Shown here one piece after another: positions 58,709 to 64,000 of a stretch of DNA of 64,000 nucleotides (position 1 is the first letter of the stretch; every line of letters starts with the position of its first letter). The DNA comes from DATLSM01 sp963722965 (lineage in GTDB: Bacteria > Actinomycetota > Thermoleophilia > Solirubrobacterales > 70-9): the NCBI GenBank assembly GCA_963722965.1, contig CAVROX010000005.1, positions 186,001-250,000 of the forward strand, given 5' to 3'. The position numbers and the translations under genes are program-made. The notes beneath the pieces were generated by a model that was not told where the DNA came from, did no database searches, and saw only the letters and a list, made by a program, of their open reading frames with translations.

Positions 58709-59230
58709 ATGCTCCAAGCAGCTCGAAAACAGATCCGCACGATCCTCACGATCGGCGTCGCCTCGGCGCTGGTCGTAGGCGGCGTCGCCTCGGCTCAAAG
58801 TGGCTCACAGGGGTCTCGCTCCGCGGGGCCGCCGCCCGGCCCGCCGCCGTTCGGCGGTCCGCAGGCAAAAGACCTCACCTACGCCCAGATCCACCTCGAG
58901 AAGAACGGGCAGCAGCAGGTGCTGAGAATCGACCAGGGCAAGATCGCCGCGGTGAACAGCAGCTCGATCACCCTCACCGAGAACGACGGCAGCACGGTGA
59001 AGATCCCCCTCGACGAAAACACCATGGTCCTGACTGGACCGGGGCACAGTGGGAGCGTCTCCGAGCTCTCGGTGGGCGAGACGGTGACCGTCTGCGGACC
59101 CGAAGGCGGTCCCGCAAAATCGGTCATGGTTGCGCCGAAACCCGGGCAGATGAAGGGCTTTCCCCGCCCGGGCCAGATGCCACCCACCCCGGGCGGCTCT
59201 GAAGGCTCCCCGGGCGGCGAAGAAGGTTAG
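58709..59230 (+). CDS. Secreted DUF5666-like protein with Pro/Gly-rich tails
   Basis: A 173-residue exported protein. Signal peptide: residues 1-30 (ILTIGVASALVVGGVASAQS). A Pro/Gly-rich linker (GPPPGPPPFGGP) is followed by a small beta domain: QQVLRIDQGKIAAVNSSSITLTENDGSTVKIPLDENTMVLTG...ELSVGETVTVCGPEG, the DUF5666 pattern, then a Pro/Gly tail (FPRPGQMPPTPGGSEGSPGG). The gene has a strong AGGAGG ribosome-binding site. It lies before a two-component system whose sensor carries similar PPGG repeats, so it may be sensed or regulated by it. Function unknown. Confidence 0.75.
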   Translation: MLQAARKQIRTILTIGVASALVVGGVASAQSGSQGSRSAGPPPGPPPFGGPQAKDLTYAQIHLEKNGQQQVLRIDQGKIAAVNSSSITLTENDGSTVKIPLDENTMVLTGPGHSGSVSELSVGETVTVCGPEGGPAKSVMVAPKPGQMKGFPRPGQMPPTPGGSEGSPGGEEG

Positions 59231-59243
59231 GGACCCCGACCAG

Positions 59244-59274
59244 GGGCGGGGCGGCCGGTCCGGCCGCCCCGCCC
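59244..59274. terminator. Perfect 15-base-pair GC hairpin
   Basis: Arms GGGCGGGGCGGCCGG and CCGGCCGCCCCGCCC separated by one base, 14 bases after the stop of the secreted protein and 35 bases before the response-regulator start. It is very stable and bidirectional. There is no T-run, so termination may be partial (attenuation) rather than complete. Confidence 0.6.
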
Positions 59275-59308
59275 GCCGTGGCGTGGGCGTGGGTGAGAGG
59301 CTTGATCC

Positions 59309-59983
59309 ATGAAGGGAGCCATTCTCGTCGTCGAGGATGAGCAGGCGATCGCCGAGCTCGTTCGCGCCTACCTGAAGCGTGAGGGCTTTGAGCCGGTCTG
59401 GGCCCGCAGCGGCGAGCAGGCCCTGGAGGAGCTTGCCCGCCACCCGGTGCGGCTGGTGGTGCTCGACATCGGCCTTCCCGGGATCGATGGCTTCGAGGTC
59501 TGTCGCCGACTGCGTCGCCGTACCGGTGTCCCGATTCTCATCCTCAGCGCTCGCGAGGACGAGGTTGACCGGGTGGCCGGGCTGGAAGCGGGCGCCGATG
59601 ACTATGTCGTCAAGCCCTTCTCGCCGCGGGAGCTGGTGGCCCGGGTGAAGGCGATCCTGCGCCGGGCGCCGGCAGCTGGCGCCGTGGCCGGCGGAGGTTC
59701 GCTGATCGCCGGCGACGTCGAGCTCGACGGCGCGGCGCGCACGGTAACCGTCGCCGGCCAACCGGTCGCGCTGACCTCGCGCGAGTTTGACCTGCTCGCG
59801 GCGCTCCTCTCGCACCCGGGCGTCGTGCTCAGTCGCGATCGGCTGCTGGAGCTGGTCTGGCAGGGAGAGTTCGCCGGCGGCACCCGCACCGTCGACGTCC
59901 ACGTCGCCCAGCTACGACGCAAGCTCGGCCGTCCCGGGCTACTTGAGACCGTACGCGGGGCCGGCTACAAGGCGGTTGCGTGA
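59309..59983 (+). CDS. OmpR-family response regulator
   Basis: A 224-residue two-component response regulator. The receiver domain has acidic EDEQA, phosphorylatable aspartate in LVVLDIGLPGIDGFEV (about residue 53), the threonine/serine position in ILILSAREDE, and the lysine in DDYVVKPFSPREL. The winged-helix DNA-binding domain reads LTSREFDLLAALLSHPGVVLSRDRLLELVW and RTVDVHVAQLRRKLGRPGLLETVRGAGYKAVA. Its stop codon overlaps the start of the sensor kinase gene by 4 bases (59980-59983). Confidence 0.96.
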   Translation: MKGAILVVEDEQAIAELVRAYLKREGFEPVWARSGEQALEELARHPVRLVVLDIGLPGIDGFEVCRRLRRRTGVPILILSAREDEVDRVAGLEAGADDYVVKPFSPRELVARVKAILRRAPAAGAVAGGGSLIAGDVELDGAARTVTVAGQPVALTSREFDLLAALLSHPGVVLSRDRLLELVWQGEFAGGTRTVDVHVAQLRRKLGRPGLLETVRGAGYKAVA

Positions 59984-61353
59984 TCAGCTCGCTGCGGGCT
60001 CGGCTGTTCGTCGCGATCCTCGGCACCGTCCTGCTCGCCGTCGGTGCCTCGCTCGCGCTCGGCGTCGTGCTGACCAGGAACGCCGTCCGCGACACGATCC
60101 GACTCAGCCTCGAGCGCCAAGCAGACGCAATCGCGACCCAAATCTCCCGCCTCCCGCCGGCGAGCGCGGTGCATTTCCGTGGCCCCGTCTCCGCCCCTCC
60201 CGGTGGCGTCCCACCGGGAGGCGCGCCGCCGGGAGGCCCGCCAAGCTCGCCAGCCAGCACCGCTGCAGGGCTGCGGCCGGTCGAAGTCCTCGGCCTTGCC
60301 GACGCGGGCAACGTCCTCCCGTCGGCCGCGGTCACCCAGCTGCGTCGGAGCGGCTTCAGCGACGGAACCGCTCAGATTGACGGAGCCAGCCAGATCTTTG
60401 CCGCGCGCCGCGCGGGCTCCTCGGTGGTCCTGGTGACGCGCCCAGACGTTGTCACCGGCGCCGACTTCAGCCACTTCTTATCGGCACTGCTTATCGCCAG
60501 CGGCGTCGCCGCGCTGGTCGCGGCGGCGGTCGCGGCTCTGCTTTCGCGGCGGCTCACCCTGCCGTTGCGGCGGCTTGCGGCGGCGACCGGGGAGCTGGCG
60601 GCAGGGCGCCGGCCCGAGCCGGTGCCGCCGGAGGGGACCGAGGAGCTTGACGAGTTGGCCGAGGCCTTCAATCGGATGGCAGCGCAGCTCTCCCAAGCCC
60701 GGGACGCCGAGCGGGCCGTGCTGCTCTCTGTCTCCCATGATCTGCGCACCCCGCTCACCTCGATCCGCGGCTACGCGGAGGGGATCGAGGACGGCACGGT
60801 CGAGCCGCGCCAGGCCGCCGCCGTAGTCGGGCGGGAGGCGGAGCGGCTCGAGCGGCTGGTCGGTGACCTGCTCGCCCTGGCGCGACTGCGCCAGGGCGCG
60901 TTGGAGGTGAGGAGGGAGCCGGTCGATCTGGCCGCGGTCGTCGGTGAGGCGGAGGAGCGCCTTCGCCCGCGCGCCCGTGAGGCCGGCGTCGAGGTGAGGC
61001 TGGAGGGCGGGGAGGCGGCGGCCGTGGCAGACCACGGCCGCGCCCTTCAGGTGGTATCCAACCTGCTCGAAAATGCGATTCGAGTCAGCCCGCCGGGAGG
61101 GGCGGTGACGCTCTCGGTTAGACCCGGCGTGATCACGGTGAGCGACCAGGGACCGGGCATCCCAGCGGATCAGATCCCGCGCGCTTTTGAGCGCTTTCAT
61201 CTGCGCGCCCGCTCGGGCGGGGGTTCCCCTGACGGCGCCGGACTCGGCCTGGCGATCGTGCGCGAGCTGACCGAGGCGATGGGAGGCAGCGCATCGGTCG
61301 AGAACCTCGCCCCCAGCGGCGCCCGCTTCACGGTCCGCCTGCCCGATGCCTGA
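59980..61353 (+). CDS. Sensor histidine kinase with Pro/Gly-rich extracellular segment
   Basis: A 457-residue membrane kinase. It has a first transmembrane helix (LFVAILGTVLLAVGASLALGVVL), an extracellular part (about residues 40-160) with a striking Pro/Gly repeat (PPGGVPPGGAPPGGPP), a second helix (ALLIASGVAALVAAAVAALL), a HAMP linker (LPLRRLAAATGELAAGR), HisKA with the phospho-acceptor histidine in LLSVSHDLRTPLTSIRGYAEGIEDG, and a HATPase with NLLENAIRVSPPGGAV (N box), SDQGPGIPADQIP (G1) and GAGLGLAIVRELTEAMGG (G2). It probably phosphorylates the overlapping response regulator. The signal is unknown. Confidence 0.95.
   Translation: MISSLRARLFVAILGTVLLAVGASLALGVVLTRNAVRDTIRLSLERQADAIATQISRLPPASAVHFRGPVSAPPGGVPPGGAPPGGPPSSPASTAAGLRPVEVLGLADAGNVLPSAAVTQLRRSGFSDGTAQIDGASQIFAARRAGSSVVLVTRPDVVTGADFSHFLSALLIASGVAALVAAAVAALLSRRLTLPLRRLAAATGELAAGRRPEPVPPEGTEELDELAEAFNRMAAQLSQARDAERAVLLSVSHDLRTPLTSIRGYAEGIEDGTVEPRQAAAVVGREAERLERLVGDLLALARLRQGALEVRREPVDLAAVVGEAEERLRPRAREAGVEVRLEGGEAAAVADHGRALQVVSNLLENAIRVSPPGGAVTLSVRPGVITVSDQGPGIPADQIPRAFERFHLRARSGGGSPDGAGLGLAIVRELTEAMGGSASVENLAPSGARFTVRLPDA
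60196..60221. repeat. Perfect inverted repeat inside the sensor kinase gene
   Basis: CCTCCCGGTGG and CCACCGGGAGG, 11-base arms with a 4-base loop, lie in the part that encodes the PPGG repeats. The protein repeat by itself would not require a perfect inverted repeat. Confidence 0.5.
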
Positions 61354-61457
61354 GCCGATCTCAACGGCGCCAGGGGCGCTGACCACGGGCGGCGCTACCC
61401 TGTCGCGACCGGATCTTTTCCGCGGCGGCCCGCGCCAGTCGCCCGCCCGCCCCTCTC

Positions 61458-62414
61458 GTGGAAACAATCACCTCCGAACAGCCGACCGTCCCCGCCGGCG
61501 CCGGGGCTGACTCCCTGGCCGCCGAGCCGGTCGTGCCGCGCCGCTCGCCGCTGCGGGCGGCAATTAAGACGGGGCGCCCCACCGAGTGGGTGAAAAACGT
61601 CCTGGTCTTCGCCGGCCTGCTCTTCTCGGGCAAGTTCAACCAGCCCCATCAGGTAGCGGAGGCGACGATCGCCTTCATCTCCTTCTGCCTGATCTCCAGC
61701 GCCGGCTACTTCGTCAACGACCTGGTTGACGTCGAGCTCGATCGCAAGCACCCCAAGAAGCGCTACCGGCCGCTCGCCGCCGGCGAGCTCTCCGAGCGCG
61801 CGGCGATGGCGCTGGCTGGGTTGCTCGCGGCCGCCTCGATCGCCCTCGCTTTCGGCGCGGTCAACTGGCAGGTGGGCCTGATGGTCCTCGGCTACGGAGT
61901 CACCCAGATCGCCTACAGCCTGGGGCTAAAGCAGGTGGTGATCGTCGACGTGATGACCTTGGCGGGACTCTTCATCCTGCGGGTAGCGGCTGGCGCCAGC
62001 GCCGTCGGCGCCCACGCCTCGGAGTGGCTGATCCTCTGTACGGGGATGCTTGCCCTCTTCCTCGGTTTCACAAAGCGCCGCCAGGAGGCCGTCTCCGAGC
62101 TGCACGAGGGCAGATCGACGCGCCCGGTCCTCGAGCACTACTCGCTGCCATTCCTCGACCAGATGGTCTCCTTGGTCACCACGGGAACCGTGATCAGCTA
62201 CGCGATCTACACCGTCAACTCTCCCCTGATCGGCAGCCGCATGATGCTGACGATCCCCCCCGTCATCTACGGGATCTTCCGCTACCTGTACCTGATCTAC
62301 GACCGAGCCGATGACCGCTCCACCGCGGCGATCATCGCCGAGGACAAGGGCATGATCGCCGCCGGCGCCAGTTTCGCGCTGATCGCATTCTGCTTGCTCT
62401 ACGTCTTCAAATAG
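61458..62414 (+). CDS. UbiA-family prenyltransferase, decaprenyl-phosphate phosphoribosyltransferase type
   Basis: A 318-residue polytopic membrane enzyme of the UbiA superfamily. Seen: RPTEWVKNVLVFAGLLFSG, the aspartate-rich FVNDLVDVELDRKHPKKRYRPLAAGELS (NDxxDxxxD) and a second acidic block YLIYDRADDRSTAA, with about eight hydrophobic helices. The NDLVDVELDRKHPKKRYRP pattern is that of decaprenyl-phosphate 5-phosphoribosyltransferases, which start arabinan precursor synthesis (polyprenyl-phospho-ribose). DprE1/DprE2 are not in the window. It starts with GTG at 61458. Confidence 0.88.
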   Translation: METITSEQPTVPAGAGADSLAAEPVVPRRSPLRAAIKTGRPTEWVKNVLVFAGLLFSGKFNQPHQVAEATIAFISFCLISSAGYFVNDLVDVELDRKHPKKRYRPLAAGELSERAAMALAGLLAAASIALAFGAVNWQVGLMVLGYGVTQIAYSLGLKQVVIVDVMTLAGLFILRVAAGASAVGAHASEWLILCTGMLALFLGFTKRRQEAVSELHEGRSTRPVLEHYSLPFLDQMVSLVTTGTVISYAIYTVNSPLIGSRMMLTIPPVIYGIFRYLYLIYDRADDRSTAAIIAEDKGMIAAGASFALIAFCLLYVFK

Positions 62415-62417
62415 GCG

Positions 62418-62735
62418 CTAGCCGGGCTCGACCGGGAGGTCGTCGATCAGCGTGGTCTTGCCGTCGCGCCTGAACTGGAGGTCGACCGTCTCGTTCTTGC
62501 GGTAGGTGCCGAACAGACCGAGATACATCGCGAGCCAGCGGCCCGCGCCGACCCGCTCCTTGATGATCGGCCGGGTGAAGACGATCTCCCCGGCTCGCAC
62601 GTGGTAGTCGCTGTCCTCCATTTGCTGGACGCCGTTGATGAAGACGACGAAGGGTGGCTCGGCTCCCGCCGGCAGCTTCACCCGGTTGCCCGCCGCATAG
62701 CTTCCCTTCGGGATCTCGGTGCTGGAGTCGCTCAT
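62418..62735 (-). CDS. Small conserved-looking protein downstream of citrate synthase
   Basis: A 105-residue protein that I do not recognise. It looks beta-rich: PPFVVFINGVQQMEDSDYHVRAGEIVFTRPIIKERVG, then WLAMYLGLFGTYRKNETVDLQFRRDGKTTLIDDLPVEPG. The VVFINGVQQMEDSDYHV part resembles short immunoglobulin-like segments of secreted or phage tail-type proteins, but there is no signal peptide. Its ATG overlaps the stop of the preceding gene by 4 bases, and it converges with the UbiA-type gene 3 bases away. Confidence 0.65.
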   Translation of the reverse strand: MSDSSTEIPKGSYAAGNRVKLPAGAEPPFVVFINGVQQMEDSDYHVRAGEIVFTRPIIKERVGAGRWLAMYLGLFGTYRKNETVDLQFRRDGKTTLIDDLPVEPG

Positions 62736-63118
62736 CGTGCCTTACTTGCGAGAGTCTTACGGACCGCCTCAAATGGCGTCTCTCCCGGCGCCGGGCGGAG
62801 CTCCTCGCGCGCCACCGTCCCGCGGAAGGCGACCACGCTGCCGTCCCCCTCGACGTCGACTCCGGCGCTGGGCCTGCGGATGAGCCCCCTGCCGGAAATC
62901 TGAAACCGCGCGTGAACCTGATCGCGCGGCTCGAAGTGCCGCAAGGCCGATGAGGGTGGCAGCGGCCCCTCGGCTCGGACCTCTTCAGCCCGCCTCATCA
63001 TTTCGCCGATCGCTGCCTCCAAATCATCGAACTCCTCGTGCTTGACCTGCGAGGCGTGGCGAACGGTCAGCGTCCACTTGCCCGACCGATTGGCGCCCAT
63101 CACGATCTGATTGTCCAT
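62732..63118 (-). CDS. Conserved-looking protein between citrate synthase and a small protein
   Basis: A 128-residue protein (MDNQIVMGANRSGKWTLTVRHASQ...). Segments FDDLEAAIGEMMRRAEEVRAEG and RPAPGETPFEAVRKTLASKAR are helical; the middle (DQVHARFQISGRGLIRRPSAGVDVEGDGSVVAFRG) looks like beta strands. No known motif. The open frame extends far upstream into citrate synthase, but the ATG at 63118 lies 64 bases after the citrate synthase stop and is the sensible start. It is likely co-transcribed with citrate synthase and overlaps the next gene by 4 bases. Confidence 0.65.
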   Translation of the reverse strand: MDNQIVMGANRSGKWTLTVRHASQVKHEEFDDLEAAIGEMMRRAEEVRAEGPLPPSSALRHFEPRDQVHARFQISGRGLIRRPSAGVDVEGDGSVVAFRGTVAREELRPAPGETPFEAVRKTLASKAR

Positions 63119-63182
63119 CGGCGGCCTGATTTGGCGATCGCCTCGCCCGCCGACGCGGGGCGCTGGGGCGGGGATCGAACTC

Positions 63183-64000
63183 TCAGGCGCCGCGGCGGAG
63201 CCGTTTCGGTCGGCGCGCCGGCGGCCCGATGATTTTTTCGGGACCTTCGCGCTCGGCGATCGGCGCGTAGTCGCGTTGCCGCTCGCCGGTGTAGATCTGT
63301 CGCGGTCGGGCGATTTTCTGCTCGGGGTCTTCGTGCATCTCCATCCACTGAGAAACCCAGCCGGCGGTGCGCGGGATCGCGAAGATGACGGTGAACATCT
63401 CGGTCGGGATCTCCATCGCCTCGTAGATGATCCCCGAGTAGAAGTCGACATTCGGGTAAAGCTTGCGGGAGGTGAAGTACTCGTCAGCGAGCGCCTGCCT
63501 CTCCAGCTCGCGGGCGATCTCGACCAGTGGGTTGTACTCGGTGGCTTCGAAGACCTCGTCCATGTGCTGTTGGATGATCCGCGCCCGCGGGTCATAGTTC
63601 TTGTAGACGCGGTGGCCGAAGCCCATCAGTTTCTCCTCGCGGTGTTTGACCTTCTCGAGGAAGCCGGGGACGTTGTCGGGCGACCCGATCCGGCGCAGCA
63701 TCCGCAGGACCGCCTCGTTGGCGCCACCGTGCAGCGGTCCATAGAGCGCCGCCACCCCGGCCGCGACCGCCGAGTAGGGATCGACGTCGGAGGAGCCGAC
63801 CCCGCGAACCGCGTTGGTGGAGCAGTTCTGTTCGTGATCGGCGTGGAGGATGAAGAGCACGTCCAGGGCCTTGGTCTAGCGCCGGCTTGGGGACGTGCTT
63901 GGCTTCGGTCTTCTTGAACATCATCGAGAGGAAGTTCTCGGCGAAGCTGAGGTCGTTGTCGGGATAGACGTAGGGCAGGCCCATGTTGTGGCGGTAGGAG
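63183..64000 (-). CDS. gltA: Citrate synthase, C-terminal two thirds (cut by window edge, one frameshift)
   Basis: TCA-cycle citrate synthase. Seen: NMGLPYVYPDNDLSFAENFLSMMFKK, ILHADHEQNCSTNAVRGVGSSDVDPYSAVAAGVAALYGPLHGGANEAVL with the two active-site histidines, GFGHRVYKNYDPRARII, LYPNVDFYSGIIYEAM and RTAGWVSQWMEMHEDPEQKIARPRQIYTG. An extra base near 63881 shifts the frame before ALDVLFILHADH. The gene runs off the right edge of the window and would start beyond it. Two small genes follow it on the same strand. Confidence 0.95.

Overview
The window looks like a chromosomal segment of a high-GC actinobacterium. The best guess is class Thermoleophilia (Solirubrobacterales/Gaiellales type); this is inferred from gene content and not proven. 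Supporting content: a single-chain Kgd-type 2-oxoglutarate dehydrogenase, a UbiA-family decaprenyl-phosphate phosphoribosyltransferase, a DUF3817 membrane protein, HtaA-like secreted protein, tandem actinobacterial LexA boxes (GAAC-N4-GTTC) and a c-di-AMP riboswitch in front of a secreted cell-wall-hydrolase-like gene. I found no tRNA, rRNA, CRISPR array, prophage or insertion sequence.

Layout. 1-4.4 kb (minus): an aldehyde dehydrogenase followed by ccmA-ccmB-ccmC-ccmD-hemA, joining haem synthesis to haem export for cytochrome c. 4.5-14.6 kb: rarA, a YqhQ-like gene, methylmalonyl-CoA epimerase, a methyltransferase, an FAD-dependent NADH dehydrogenase-like flavoprotein, a BtrH-like protein, PAP2 phosphatase, ychF, a CrtC-like protein and a second aldehyde dehydrogenase. 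14.6-20.5 kb: fumC, a benzoylformate-decarboxylase-like enzyme and a large FAD/Fe-S D-lactate-dehydrogenase-type enzyme, all riddled with one-base shifts. 20.5-35.6 kb: SDR, ileS, a tautomerase, thioredoxin, a glycosyltransferase, polX, trehalose-phosphatase, two half-size TauE proteins, a PAC2 protein, a UvrD-like helicase-nuclease, an inositol-phosphatase-like enzyme and a basic coiled-coil protein behind two LexA boxes. 35.8-41.7 kb: nucleotide-sugar epimerase, HtaA-like secreted protein, methylmalonyl-CoA mutase large chain and acyl-CoA carboxylase beta chain. 41.8-45.9 kb (minus): a potADBC polyamine ABC transporter. 45.9-50.5 kb: riboswitch-controlled hydrolase, SDR, aconitase. 50.7-58.6 kb: DUF3817 and kgd (minus), then divergent fatty acyl-CoA reductase and alkyl-DHAP-synthase-like genes. 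58.7-64 kb: secreted DUF5666-like protein with a two-component system, UbiA-family enzyme, two small proteins and citrate synthase (cut by the window edge).

How the genes fit together. Four TCA-cycle steps are present (citrate synthase, aconitase, 2-oxoglutarate dehydrogenase, fumarase). Three genes cover propionyl-CoA to succinyl-CoA (carboxylase beta chain, epimerase, mutase large chain). The reductase/alkyl-DHAP-synthase pair could supply fatty alcohol and then the ether bond, so ether-lipid synthesis is the most interesting metabolic prediction here. The most interesting regulatory prediction is an SOS-controlled, DNA-binding-like basic protein at 35.0-35.6 kb.

Sequence quality. Many otherwise well-conserved genes carry one-base frameshifts, mostly single inserted bases. 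They are sparse in most genes but dense at 8.3-9.4 kb and 14.9-19.6 kb. Conserved residues continue in the new frame after each shift, which points to uncorrected long-read errors more than to gene decay. Gene spans below cover the whole reconstructed gene in these cases.
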